Below, piece by piece: positions 38,100 through 47,509 of a stretch of DNA of 64,000 nt; positions within the stretch are counted from its first letter, which is position 1; the number at the start of each line of letters is the position of its first letter. Source of the DNA: Francisella sp. SYW-9. GTDB taxonomy: Bacteria; Pseudomonadota; Gammaproteobacteria; Francisellales; Francisellaceae. The notes under the pieces are model-generated. The model saw only the letters and a program-made list of their open reading frames with translations, was not told where the DNA came from and did no database searches. Both the position numbers and the translations under genes were made by a program. The DNA lies in contig NZ_VXKQ01000001.1 of NCBI RefSeq assembly GCF_008711465.1, positions 91,380-155,379 of the forward strand, given 5' to 3'.

Positions 38100-38960
38100 T
38101 TAATTTTCTAGTTTAACACCAATAGAATCTAAGCTACTTGCTTTAGGTAGTTTTTCAATTTCATTTAATATATTTTCAGCTACTGTCATATAGCTTGTAT
38201 TAATATTATCATCTTTATCTAAGCTTACATAAGGTTTACCATAATCAGCATTTTCACGAATATCTTTATGTAGAGGTAAATTACCTAGAAATTCGATATT
38301 ATTTTTACCACATAATAAATGTGCACCATCTTCGCCAAAAATATAATCGCTATTACCACATTTAGGACAGATATAATAGCTCATGTTTTCTATAACACCT
38401 AATGTTTTAATATCAACTTTTTCAAACATTGCAACCGCTCTTCTTGCATCTATCAAAGATAAATCTTGAGGAGTAGTTACAACCACTGCTCCAGTTACTG
38501 GCATATTTTTAGAAATCGTAAGCTGAATATCACCTGTACCAGGGGGTAGATCTAAAAATAGATAATCTATTTCTTCCCAATTTGTATCATTTAGAAGTTG
38601 CATTAAAGCTCTAGAAACTATAGGTCCGCGCCAAATTACAGCAGATTCTGAATCTATAAGATTTCCTATAGAAATCATTTTAACGCCATAACGTTCAAGA
38701 GGTATAATTTTTTTCTTATCCGTAGTTTGAGGGTTTTGTTTTAAATCAAAAAGAATCGGTTGGCTTGGACCATAGATATCTGCATCTAGAACCCCTACTT
38801 TGGCTCCCATTTTAGCAAAGCTTACAGCTAAATTTGCAGTTACTGTTGACTTACCCACCCCACCTTTACCTGATGCTACTAAGATTATATTCTTAATGTT
38901 CGGTAAGAGTTTTTGTCCTTTTTGAACTTTTCTTTTAGCAGTCTTTTCAATATTTATCAT
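38100..38960 (-). CDS. mrp: Fe-S cluster carrier ATPase Mrp/ApbC
   Basis: A 286-residue P-loop NTPase: deviant Walker [48 protein letters not shown] and the C-terminal CPKCG cysteine pair in [17 protein letters not shown] that binds a bridging [4Fe-4S] cluster. It carries Fe-S clusters to target proteins. It is shorter than E. coli Mrp because the N-terminal DUF59 (SufT-like) domain is absent. It lies 10 bp upstream of dcd. Confidence 0.93.
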   Translation of the reverse strand: MINIEKTAKRKVQKGQKLLPNIKNIILVASGKGGVGKSTVTANLAVSFAKMGAKVGVLDADIYGPSQPILFDLKQNPQTTDKKKIIPLERYGVKMISIGNLIDSESAVIWRGPIVSRALMQLLNDTNWEEIDYLFLDLPPGTGDIQLTISKNMPVTGAVVVTTPQDLSLIDARRAVAMFEKVDIKTLGVIENMSYYICPKCGNSDYIFGEDGAHLLCGKNNIEFLGNLPLHKDIRENADYGKPYVSLDKDDNINTSYMTVAENILNEIEKLPKASSLDSIGVKLEN

Positions 38961-39033
38961 ACTTTTTTACTAGCTTTTAATAATTAATTAGCTATTATCT
39001 ATATAATTTGGGTTTAATTATACTTAAATAAAT

Positions 39034-40266
39034 ATGCTTAAAAAAGAAGATTTTAAAACGATTTTACTTACTAGTATTGGTGGAATGCTTGAGTTTTATG
39101 ATTTTGTAATATTTGGTATGTTTGCAATCGTACTAGGTAAGACTTTTTTTCCACATGAGGGATCGCCAGCATTAGAAGCATTATCTGCATTCACAGTATT
39201 TGCTGTAGGATATTTTGCTAGACCTATAGGAGGTATATTCTTTGGTCATATAGGCGATAAATTTGGACGTAAAAAATCTTTTATATTAACAATACTTTTA
39301 ATGGGGTTAGCATCTTTTTTTATTGCATTATTACCTTCTTATAGTAGTGTTGGGATTTTAGCTACACTGTTATTTGTGTTATTGCGAATTATTCAAGGAG
39401 CTGCAATTGGTGGAGAGATTCCTAGTGCGGTTGTCTTTGTAAAGGAGACCTTAGTTCAAAAAGGTGGTCTTGCATGCGGTATTATCTTTTGTTTTATTAA
39501 TTTTGGAATATTTTTTGCTGAAATTACAAAAGTAATCACAACGTATCTCCTATCTGATCAATATGCTTGGCGTGTTGCTTTTATGCTTGGAGGTGTTGCG
39601 GCGATTATTAGTTATTTCTTTAGAAAAGAAATACATGAGACAGAGACCTTTTTAAATAAAACAACTGAATATAAAATTCCACTAATAAGATTATTTCAAA
39701 CAGAAAAATTAGCAATGCTTAGAGCTATTGCAGCTATCTCAATATTTGCTATGGTTGTTGGATTTTTCTCACTTTATTTACCAACTTACTTTAAGTTAAA
39801 TAATATACCTAATGCCTCTAGTTTAATACTATTAAATTTATTTGTGTTTTCTGTTATTTCAATTCCCGCAGGATATCTTGCAGATAAATTTGGTGCATTA
39901 AAAATATTATTTATTGGAGGTATTGGCTTATTAATCTTTGGTAGTGCTTTTTACTATGCGATTGTTACAAACAGTAGCTATTTACTTATATCTATGTTAG
40001 TGAATAATATCTTTATGGGATTAGTTGTAGGAGTAAGTGCAAATTATGCAAGTACCCTTTTCTCCGCTGGTGTTCGTGCTAGTGGCTTAGGTTTTGGTTA
40101 TAATATTAGTTTTGCAGTATTTAATGGGGCTTTTCTAGCTTTAGCAAGTTTTGGTGTGGCCCAAGGAGTTATGTTAACACCATTATATCTAATATTAGCA
40201 GTAATAATTATTTCTCTACTTATCTTAATTTTTACTAAAAAATCATGCCAAAACATTTCTATATAG
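39034..40266 (+). CDS. MFS transporter, metabolite:H+ symporter (ProP-like) type
   Basis: A 410-residue protein with about 12 helices. The N-terminus GGMLEFYDFVIFGMFAIVLGKTFFP and GYFARPIGGIFFGHIGDKFGRKKSF are the MHS/ProP subfamily hallmarks, followed by GAAIGGEIPSAVVFVKE. Such transporters import osmolytes or carboxylates with protons. The long C-terminal coiled coil of ProP is missing, so an osmosensing role is doubtful. It is divergent from mrp with about 70 bp between. Confidence 0.85.
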   Translation: MLKKEDFKTILLTSIGGMLEFYDFVIFGMFAIVLGKTFFPHEGSPALEALSAFTVFAVGYFARPIGGIFFGHIGDKFGRKKSFILTILLMGLASFFIALLPSYSSVGILATLLFVLLRIIQGAAIGGEIPSAVVFVKETLVQKGGLACGIIFCFINFGIFFAEITKVITTYLLSDQYAWRVAFMLGGVAAIISYFFRKEIHETETFLNKTTEYKIPLIRLFQTEKLAMLRAIAAISIFAMVVGFFSLYLPTYFKLNNIPNASSLILLNLFVFSVISIPAGYLADKFGALKILFIGGIGLLIFGSAFYYAIVTNSSYLLISMLVNNIFMGLVVGVSANYASTLFSAGVRASGLGFGYNISFAVFNGAFLALASFGVAQGVMLTPLYLILAVIIISLLILIFTKKSCQNISI

Positions 40267-40322
40267 ATCTACTATCTATGTGTTAAAATTTAATTATTAG
40301 CTTCAAATATAAATATTAAAAT

Positions 40323-41753
40323 ATGGATAATTTTCTGTCTGGATTAATATATTTTTTAGAAGCAAACTCTATTTTATTTATCTGTCAGATTTTTACCATA
40401 TTCGTTGTTTTGAAACTTATTGTTGATAAAAAGTCAGCATCTAATATTATAGCTTGGCTTTTGGCTATATTATTTGTACCTTATGTTGCGATCCCTTTCT
40501 TTTTTATATTTCAACGTAAAGATAAACGTCGATTCTGGCAAAAAAAGACTATGAGTATTAATGGCTCATCATATTTTGAGGAAGTTTGTCTTAATACCAA
40601 TCACTGCCAAGAGCTACCAATGAATGTGATTACTACTTTTTCAAGTCTTGAATTACCAACACTTACAAGATATAACTCTTTTGAAATCTATACAGATGGA
40701 GTTCAATCCTTTGAAGCATTTATGTATGCTATTAATTCTGCAACTAAAAGTATATATATTCAAACCTATATACTAAAAAATGACACTACTTCTAAACTTG
40801 CTATAAGTGCTTTAGAGAAAAAAGCTGCACAAGGTGTACAAATCAAAATGATGATTGATTCTTTAGGATCACTATATGTTTACTTTCATAATAAAAGGAT
40901 CTTTAGAAATTTACGTGCATTAGGCGCAAAAATAGTATTTTTCATGCCAATACTTACAAATCCTTTACGTAACTATATTAATTATAGAAACCATCGCAAG
41001 ATTTTTATTTTTGATAATAGATTTGCTATGAGTGGTGGTGTCAATATTGGTGATGAGTATATGTCTGCTATGTATCATGATGGTATGTGGAATGATCTTT
41101 TATTTAGTATACAAGGAGAGTCTGTAGAACACTTTTTAAAAGTTTTTCGCTCAGACTGGCACTTTGCTACAAATCAAGAGTTAGATTTTAAAGTAGAGAG
41201 TATCGTTAATAAAAAATGCTTTACTCAAGTGGTACCATCAGGTCCAGATATGCATAAAAACCAGTTATATTCGGGACTTCTAACAGCGATAAACTCTGCT
41301 CAGAAGAGACTTTGGATTATAACGCCCTATTTGATTCCATCGTTAGATTTATTACAATCAATAACTCTTGCTAAATGTCGAGGAGTTGATGTGAAAGTTA
41401 TTACTCCTAAAAACTCCGATCATAAAATAATTAATCGTGCGAGATCTAGTTATATTAGAGATTTATTAGCTTATAATATTGAAGTGCATTTTACTGAGAA
41501 AATGATTCATGCAAAGGCAATACTTGTAGATTCAAATATTGCGATACTTGGTTCTATCAATCTGGATAATAGAAGTTTATTTTTAAACTATGAGATAGCT
41601 ACTTTTATATATACTCCTAGTGAAGTAGAAAAACTTTATTTATGGGCTGAAAATATACTTAAAGACGCAAGTCAAAACTCATCGCATTTGCCAACTAAAC
41701 GTAGTAGTTTAATAATTGAAAGTATTATGAAAATACTCACACCTTTAATGTAA
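40323..41753 (+). CDS. cls: cardiolipin synthase (first of two tandem copies)
   Basis: A 476-residue ClsA-type enzyme: two N-terminal helices (SILFICQIFTIFVVLKL and SNIIAWLLAILFVPYVAIPFFF), then two phospholipase D domains with NHRKIFIFDNRFAMSGG and IHAKAILVDSNIAILGSINLDNRS carrying the HxK(x)4D motifs. It condenses two phosphatidylglycerols to cardiolipin at the inner membrane. A paralogue of identical length follows after 80 bp. ATG at 40323 has only a weak ribosome binding site. Confidence 0.92.
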   Translation: MDNFLSGLIYFLEANSILFICQIFTIFVVLKLIVDKKSASNIIAWLLAILFVPYVAIPFFFIFQRKDKRRFWQKKTMSINGSSYFEEVCLNTNHCQELPMNVITTFSSLELPTLTRYNSFEIYTDGVQSFEAFMYAINSATKSIYIQTYILKNDTTSKLAISALEKKAAQGVQIKMMIDSLGSLYVYFHNKRIFRNLRALGAKIVFFMPILTNPLRNYINYRNHRKIFIFDNRFAMSGGVNIGDEYMSAMYHDGMWNDLLFSIQGESVEHFLKVFRSDWHFATNQELDFKVESIVNKKCFTQVVPSGPDMHKNQLYSGLLTAINSAQKRLWIITPYLIPSLDLLQSITLAKCRGVDVKVITPKNSDHKIINRARSSYIRDLLAYNIEVHFTEKMIHAKAILVDSNIAILGSINLDNRSLFLNYEIATFIYTPSEVEKLYLWAENILKDASQNSSHLPTKRSSLIIESIMKILTPLM

Positions 41754-41833
41754 TTATAAATACTGAGCTATCTAGAATATTTTCACTATGCTAGAATTCA
41801 TAGAATAAAGATTATTTAAATAGTGCCTGATAT

Positions 41834-43264
41834 ATGGAAAATTTCTTTTTAAGTTTACTTTATGTAATAGAAGCAAATATTGTTTTATTTATTTGTCAAG
41901 CCTTGACAATTTTAGTTGTATTAAAGCTTATAGTTGATAAAAAATCAGCGTCAAATATTTTAGCTTGGCTTTTAGCTATATTGTTTATTCCTTATATAGC
42001 TATCCCTTTCTTTTTCATATTTCAGCGTAAAGACAAACGTAGTTTTTGGCAAAAAGAAACTATGGATATTAGCCAACCTGCTCTGCAGGAAAATTGCTTA
42101 GTAAAAAAGCATAAATGCCAAAACCTACCTATGGATATTATTAATGTTTTTTCTAGTCTGTATTTACCAACTTTGACAGGAAAAAATTCTTTTGAAATAT
42201 ATACTGATGGTGTTAAATCTTTCCAAGCATTTATAGAAGCTATCAATTCAGCAGAGAAAAATATCTATATACAAACTTATGTTTTTAAAAATGATACAAC
42301 TTCTAAACTTGTAATAAATGCTTTAGAGAAAAAAACTGCCCAAGGTGTTGAAGTAAAGATGATGATAGATTCTCTAGGTTCATTCTATGTTTATCGCCAT
42401 AATAAAAAAATATTTAAAAATTTACGAAAGTTAGGTGCTGAAGTTGTCTTTTTCATGCCGGTTTTAGCAAATCCTCTACGTAATTATATTAATTATAGAA
42501 ATCATAGAAAAATATATATATTTGATAATAAGACTGCTTTTAGCGGTGGTATGAATATTGGTGATGAATATATGTCGCCTATAGAGCATGAGGGAATGTG
42601 GGATGATTTATTATTTAAGATTCAAGGCGAATCATTATTATATTTTTTAAAAGTCTTTTGTTCAGATTGGCACTTTGCGACAAACCAAGAGTTGGATTTT
42701 AAAGTAAATAATGATATTTCTGATGATGGTTTTATACAGGTAATTCCTTCAGGTCCTGACTTACAAGAAGATCAGCTATATTCAGGTTTAATTACAGCGA
42801 TAAATTCTGCAAAAAATAAGCTATGGATTATAACCCCTTATTTAATCCCATCTGCTGAGTTGTATCATTCTATAGTTTTGGCTAAGAAAAGAGGTGTTGA
42901 AGTAAAAATTATAACTCCAAAACAATCTAATCATAAAATAGTTGATAGAGCTAGAGCTAGTTATATTAGAGACTTTTTAAAATTTGATATAGATATTCAT
43001 TTTACAAAGAATATGGTACATGCAAAAGCAGTTTTAATTGATGATAATCTTGCAATGTTAGGTTCGGTAAATTTAGATAATCGTAGTCTATTCTTAAATT
43101 ATGAAATAGCTACTTTTGTGTATACTCAAGATCATCTTAAACAACTATATGATTGGGCGAATAGAATTTTAGCTGATTCGACGAAAGACACAAAGCATCT
43201 GACAACAAAAAGAAGTAGTCTATTAATAGAGAGTTTAATGAAGATTTTAACTCCACTTATGTAA
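41834..43264 (+). CDS. cls: cardiolipin synthase (second tandem copy)
   Basis: Also 476 residues and collinear with the preceding gene without gaps, sharing both N-terminal helices, NHRKIYIFDNKTAFSGG, VHAKAVLIDDNLAMLGSVNLDNRS and an identical C-terminal motif IMKILTPLM type (LMKILTPLM here). Most differences are spread throughout, so this is an old tandem duplication. Both active sites are intact, so both enzymes should work, perhaps with different phospholipid partners or expression. It may be cotranscribed with copy one. Confidence 0.92.
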   Translation: MENFFLSLLYVIEANIVLFICQALTILVVLKLIVDKKSASNILAWLLAILFIPYIAIPFFFIFQRKDKRSFWQKETMDISQPALQENCLVKKHKCQNLPMDIINVFSSLYLPTLTGKNSFEIYTDGVKSFQAFIEAINSAEKNIYIQTYVFKNDTTSKLVINALEKKTAQGVEVKMMIDSLGSFYVYRHNKKIFKNLRKLGAEVVFFMPVLANPLRNYINYRNHRKIYIFDNKTAFSGGMNIGDEYMSPIEHEGMWDDLLFKIQGESLLYFLKVFCSDWHFATNQELDFKVNNDISDDGFIQVIPSGPDLQEDQLYSGLITAINSAKNKLWIITPYLIPSAELYHSIVLAKKRGVEVKIITPKQSNHKIVDRARASYIRDFLKFDIDIHFTKNMVHAKAVLIDDNLAMLGSVNLDNRSLFLNYEIATFVYTQDHLKQLYDWANRILADSTKDTKHLTTKRSSLLIESLMKILTPLM

Positions 43265-43325
43265 TCAAATTTTTAAATTTGCTATATAATAACATTAAAG
43301 AACTTAGGAAGTTTTGGAGATATTA

Positions 43326-44108
43326 ATGTCTGTAAAGAATAAAGTCACACTAATAACAGGTGCAGCCTCAGGTTTAGGCTTAGGTATGGCAATAGAGTTT
43401 GCAAAACAAGGAGCAAAAGTTGTAATAGCTGATTTAGATTTAGTCAAGTCACAAGAAGTAGCTAAAGACTTATCATTTAAATATGATGTAGAAACATTAG
43501 CCGTACAAATGGATGTCACAGATGAAGACCAAGTAAATGCTGGTGTTGATAGTACTGTAGAAAAATTTGGGCGTATTGATACTGTAATAAATAACGCGGG
43601 TATTCAGATAATTTCATCTATAGTAGATTTTAGTGTTTCTGCATGGAAGAAATTATTTGATATACATATGACAGGTACTTTGCTTGTAACTCAAGCTGCC
43701 ATGCGTCATATGATAGATCTTAAAACAGGTGGTAGAATTATTGTAGTGGGATCAGTTCACTCTGTTCTTGCCTCAAAAAATAAAGCAGCATATGTGGCGG
43801 CTAAGCATGCCCAAGTCGGTTTTGTAAGAGCATTAGCAAAAGAAGGTGCTGAACATAATATATCATCTAATTTGATTGGTCCTGGTTTTGTACTAACTCC
43901 ACTTGTTGAAAAACAAATTCCTGAACAGGCAAAAGAGTTAAATATTTCTGAAGAAGACGTTGTTAAAAATATTATGCTTGGTGGAACTGTTGATGGTGAG
44001 TTTACAACTGTTCAAGATATTGCAGATACTGCTATATTCTTAGCTGGATTTAAAACAAACGCTCTTACGGGACAAAAATTTTTAGTTAGTCATGGTTGGG
44101 GAATGTAA
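43326..44108 (+). CDS. SDR, 3-hydroxybutyrate dehydrogenase-like
   Basis: A 260-residue SDR when started at the ATG at 43326, which has GGAGA at 43316-43320; a TTG at 43314 inside that ribosome binding site is unlikely. It shows TGAASGLGLGMAIEFA, NNAGIQ, catalytic Ser in VVGSVHSVLASKNKAAYVAAKHA and SNLIGPGFVLTPLVEKQIPEQAKEL. The last segment matches bacterial D-3-hydroxybutyrate dehydrogenases, which interconvert hydroxybutyrate and acetoacetate with NAD. Specificity is inferred only from this loop. It sits alone after the cls pair. Confidence 0.8.
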   Translation: MSVKNKVTLITGAASGLGLGMAIEFAKQGAKVVIADLDLVKSQEVAKDLSFKYDVETLAVQMDVTDEDQVNAGVDSTVEKFGRIDTVINNAGIQIISSIVDFSVSAWKKLFDIHMTGTLLVTQAAMRHMIDLKTGGRIIVVGSVHSVLASKNKAAYVAAKHAQVGFVRALAKEGAEHNISSNLIGPGFVLTPLVEKQIPEQAKELNISEEDVVKNIMLGGTVDGEFTTVQDIADTAIFLAGFKTNALTGQKFLVSHGWGM

Positions 44109-44165
44109 ACAAGATCAAATTATCTATGTTAATATTAATTAACTTCTTATAATTGTTTAAAATAA

Positions 44166-45794
44166 ATGCCTAATAGTTCTATTAGAAAAAAACTTGGCCA
44201 GTTAATTATGATGGATTTTCGCTACTGGGATGAAAATTCAGACAATAAACCTATTCCTTTTATAAAAACCAATCAAACAATTAATAATCTTTTTAAAGAT
44301 TATAATTTAAGTGGTTTTATTCTCTTTAAAGAAAATATTGAAACTAACGAACAGGTAATTTCTCTTTTAAGAGATATTCAATCAAATATAGCCACCCCAC
44401 TCTTTTTTGCAATAGATCAGGAAGGAGGTCGAGTTAACCGTATTAAGCAAGGTACAAGTGGCTGTGGCAATATGGCTCTTGCTGCTACAAATAATCCAAA
44501 AAATGCTTATACTATGGCGAAGATTATTGGTGATGAATTATATAATTTAGGAATAAATGTAAACTTTGCCCCTGTAATTGATGTTAACTCAAATAAGAAT
44601 AACCCTATTATTGGGGTCAGATCATATTCAGATAATCCAGAGACTATTATAGAATATGCAAAATCTACTATAGATGGTTATCATGATGCTAAGATTATAG
44701 ACTGTGTTAAACATTTTCCAGGTCATGGTGATACGTCTTCAGATAGTCATTTAGGTAGTGTAAGTGTAAATAAGAGTTTAGCTGAATTAGAAAAAACTGA
44801 ATTGCTACCATTTCAAAAGTTAGTTAATAAATACACTATGGTTATGTCAGCGCATATTAGTATACCAGCTTTAGATAATGCTACTCATAAATCAATCTCA
44901 ACAGGTCAAGAAATTGGTATACCAGCTACCCTATCTCACAATATTATTACAAAATTCTTAAAAGAGAAAATGGATTTTAAAGGACTAGTTGTATCAGATG
45001 CTATGGATATGAAAGCCATTGCTACACATTTTGGCTGTATTGAAGCTACTAAATTAGCAATATTAGCTGGAATTGATATTGTTCTTATGCCGGTAAGAGT
45101 ATGGTTAGAGAATGATATTTATAAACTTGAAAAGCTTTTTAAATCTCTTGAAAGTGAGTATTCAAATAATGTTGAATTTGCCCTAGCGGTAGATAATGCT
45201 TATAGCAAAGTTTTAGAGTTTAAACAAAAACATAACCTGGATAATTCATATATTTATAAACTTTCTCAAGACGAACAAGTTAAAAAAGCCAATCTAATAG
45301 TTAACTCAAAAGAACATCAAGAAATATCATTAAAGGTAGCAAAACAAAGTACTACTATAGTTAAGAACTTAGGAATTATTCCATATCAGTTAGAAGATAA
45401 ACAAACTATTTTAATTATAGATTCTGATAGACAAAGATTGCTTGAGTTTTATGAAATATTAGAACAAATAACTTATAGTCAGAGATTAGATATAGATATT
45501 ATTGCGAAGCATATTGATGATGAGCTTGAAATTAGTATACATAATAGTGACTTAGTTTTACTAATATCTGAAAGTTTAAAGAAGTATAGCCAAAGATACT
45601 CTACTCTAACATCTGTAGCTCCTAATAAAACTATAAATATAGCTGCTTTAACCCCTTATGATATTGGTTATATTGATAATGTGAAAAATTATGTTTGTAT
45701 ATATGGAGCAACTTCTGTAGACCAAACAAATTATACAATTACTTCTTTAAAAATAAATATCCAAGCAGCTTTAGAAAATATTTTTTGTGGTTAA
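44166..45794 (+). CDS. GH3 beta-N-acetylhexosaminidase-like protein with long C-terminal region
   Basis: The first ~345 residues form a NagZ-type GH3 barrel: LFFAIDQEGGRVNRIK, NFAPVIDVN, the catalytic loop KHFPGHGDTSSDSH (His187, Asp189 dyad) and nucleophile Asp278 in GLVVSDAMDMKAI. About 200 further residues follow that classical NagZ (about 340) lacks, with strands such as KQTILIIDSDRQRLLEFYE, like the second domain of two-domain GH3 enzymes. It would release N-acetylglucosamine from muropeptides or chitosaccharides. No signal peptide is seen, so cytosolic. Monocistronic. Confidence 0.85.
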   Translation: MPNSSIRKKLGQLIMMDFRYWDENSDNKPIPFIKTNQTINNLFKDYNLSGFILFKENIETNEQVISLLRDIQSNIATPLFFAIDQEGGRVNRIKQGTSGCGNMALAATNNPKNAYTMAKIIGDELYNLGINVNFAPVIDVNSNKNNPIIGVRSYSDNPETIIEYAKSTIDGYHDAKIIDCVKHFPGHGDTSSDSHLGSVSVNKSLAELEKTELLPFQKLVNKYTMVMSAHISIPALDNATHKSISTGQEIGIPATLSHNIITKFLKEKMDFKGLVVSDAMDMKAIATHFGCIEATKLAILAGIDIVLMPVRVWLENDIYKLEKLFKSLESEYSNNVEFALAVDNAYSKVLEFKQKHNLDNSYIYKLSQDEQVKKANLIVNSKEHQEISLKVAKQSTTIVKNLGIIPYQLEDKQTILIIDSDRQRLLEFYEILEQITYSQRLDIDIIAKHIDDELEISIHNSDLVLLISESLKKYSQRYSTLTSVAPNKTINIAALTPYDIGYIDNVKNYVCIYGATSVDQTNYTITSLKINIQAALENIFCG

Positions 45795-45796
45795 TT

Positions 45797-46972
45797 TTAG
45801 AAAGTTTTAGAGCCAAAAAATTCAAAATGGATATTATCATTATTTATACCATTTTTTAATAATCCCTCTTGAATAGAAAGCATAAAATCTGTAGGTCCAC
45901 AAAAGAAATATTGTGCATTTGAAGTTTCATTTTCTAATTGTTTATTTACTATGTCTAAGTTAACTAGACCTAGTTTAGCTTCATCCTTTTCAACATTTTC
46001 ATAAAAGAAAATAGTCTCTAATCGAGGATTCTCTTTTGTTAATCTTTTTAATAGATCTGCAAATGGATGCTCTAATTTATTTTTCTTACCGCAAACAAAA
46101 ATTATTCTTCTAGTATTGTTTGTTTTTAGTTCAGATAAAAGCATACTTATAAGAGGAGTTATACCAATACCTGCAGATATAAAAACTAAAGAAGCATTTG
46201 ATTTTTGCTCAAGTTCTAAGAAAAACTCTCCTGATGGTGGTGCAACCTCAATACTATCTCCAACATTTATATCATTAAAAAAGTGCTGTGATATATTTCC
46301 TTTTTGTTCTTTTTTAACCGTTATTCTTAGATAATCTTCATTTGTTGCTGATGAAATACTATAGTTTCTCATAGTTGTAGTATTTTCATATGGGAATCTT
46401 ACAGTTATATATTGACCAGGTTTGAAGTTATAATTTTTAATAGAATCATTTTTCAGATAAAATGAGTATGTATTTATACTTTCTTTTTCTTTTTTGACAA
46501 CATTAAACTTTTTAAAGTCATTCCAACCATATTGCTCTAGCTTTTCATCGTATATATTCTTTTCACGGTTTATTAATACTTCTGCTAGTAAGTTATAAGC
46601 CTCTTTCCAAGCTATGACAACATCATCGTTATCAGATAAGTTTAATAGCTCTTTGATTGACTCTATTAGATTAGTTCCGACAATAGGATAATGTTCCGAC
46701 TTAACTTGCAAAGAAGCATGTTTTTGTGCAATTAATTCAACTGCTTGACCAAGAGCATCTAAGTTATCAATATTTTTAGCATAGGCTAAGATAGCAGCAG
46801 CTAGAGCTTCAGGTTGATTAGAGTTTTTCTGGCGAGATAGATTAAAGAATTTCTTAACTTCTGGATTATGTTCGAACATTCTATTATAGAAATGCTTTGT
46901 CAGAGCTACACCATTTTCTTCTAACACTGGAATTGTTGCTTTTATGGTGTCTATACTTTTTTGACTTAACAT
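45797..46972 (-). CDS. hmp: flavohemoglobin (nitric oxide dioxygenase)
   Basis: A 391-residue three-domain protein. The globin domain has Tyr29, Gln53 and proximal His85, the residues found in E. coli Hmp. The FAD domain shows RNYSISSA and GQYITVRFPY; the NAD domain FISAGIGITPLISML and YFFCGPTDFMLSIQ. It converts NO and O2 to nitrate. It is divergent from an NsrR-type repressor with a shared operator at 47002-47024, so it is probably NO-induced. The gene ends 3 bp from the end of the GH3 gene on the other strand. Confidence 0.96.
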   Translation of the reverse strand: MLSQKSIDTIKATIPVLEENGVALTKHFYNRMFEHNPEVKKFFNLSRQKNSNQPEALAAAILAYAKNIDNLDALGQAVELIAQKHASLQVKSEHYPIVGTNLIESIKELLNLSDNDDVVIAWKEAYNLLAEVLINREKNIYDEKLEQYGWNDFKKFNVVKKEKESINTYSFYLKNDSIKNYNFKPGQYITVRFPYENTTTMRNYSISSATNEDYLRITVKKEQKGNISQHFFNDINVGDSIEVAPPSGEFFLELEQKSNASLVFISAGIGITPLISMLLSELKTNNTRRIIFVCGKKNKLEHPFADLLKRLTKENPRLETIFFYENVEKDEAKLGLVNLDIVNKQLENETSNAQYFFCGPTDFMLSIQEGLLKNGINNDNIHFEFFGSKTF

Positions 46973-47001
46973 AGTTTTAACCTTGATTAAACTTAAAATA
47001 T

Positions 47002-47024
47002 AATATGCATTATAGATGCATATT
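47002..47024. promoter_or_regulatory. NsrR operator
   Basis: Two perfect inverted 9-bp arms, AATATGCAT (47002-47010) and ATGCATATT (47016-47024), are separated by TATAG. The 23-bp layout and ATGCAT core match the known NsrR site (AAGATGCAT, 5-bp centre, ATGCATCTT). It lies 30 bp before hmp's start and 57 bp before nsrR's, so one site can serve both genes. Confidence 0.8.
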
Positions 47025-47080
47025 ATATTTGATGCAAATTTATTTTATACTTTCTTAAAATATTTTTAAAAATTTATTAC

Positions 47081-47509
47081 ATGAACCTAACGTCATTTAC
47101 TGACTACTCATTGAGAATTCTAATAATATTAGGATCAAATCCAACGCAAAAATATAAAACTAAGGATTTGGTAAATATTCTAGATATAAAGCTTAATCAT
47201 GCGACAAAGATTATAAATAATTTATCGAATTTAAATTATATACAATCATACAAAGGTAGATTTGGTGGAATATCTATATCTCCTAATATTTACGATATTA
47301 AGCTTTCAGACATCGTTCAAAATCTAGAGCCTATGAATATAGTTGAATGTTTTAATAAAGATAAAGCTTTAACATGTCCATTAATACAAAATTGCAAACT
47401 TAAAGCTATTCTAAATCAGGCAACTAACGATTTTATTAAAAGATTAGGTAATTATACTTTTTCAGATATTTGTACAATTACAAGTGATACTCAAATTTTA
47501 CCTAGTTAG
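47081..47509 (+). CDS. nsrR: Rrf2-family NO-responsive repressor NsrR
   Basis: A 142-residue Rrf2 protein. It starts [17 protein letters not shown], the DNA-reading helix region is around [18 protein letters not shown], the wing is GRFGGISI, and cysteines Cys90, Cys99 and Cys105 ([17 protein letters not shown]) are spaced as in NsrR for a Fe-S cluster that senses NO. It represses hmp, divergently transcribed next door, and probably itself. Its last 8 bp overlap the end of hemL on the other strand. Confidence 0.9.
   Translation: MNLTSFTDYSLRILIILGSNPTQKYKTKDLVNILDIKLNHATKIINNLSNLNYIQSYKGRFGGISISPNIYDIKLSDIVQNLEPMNIVECFNKDKALTCPLIQNCKLKAILNQATNDFIKRLGNYTFSDICTITSDTQILPS

Noticed and set aside
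43304..43519. Minus-strand frame within the SDR gene at 43326
   Set aside because: Antisense to a strongly conserved SDR and without ribosome binding site; an artefact of codon bias.
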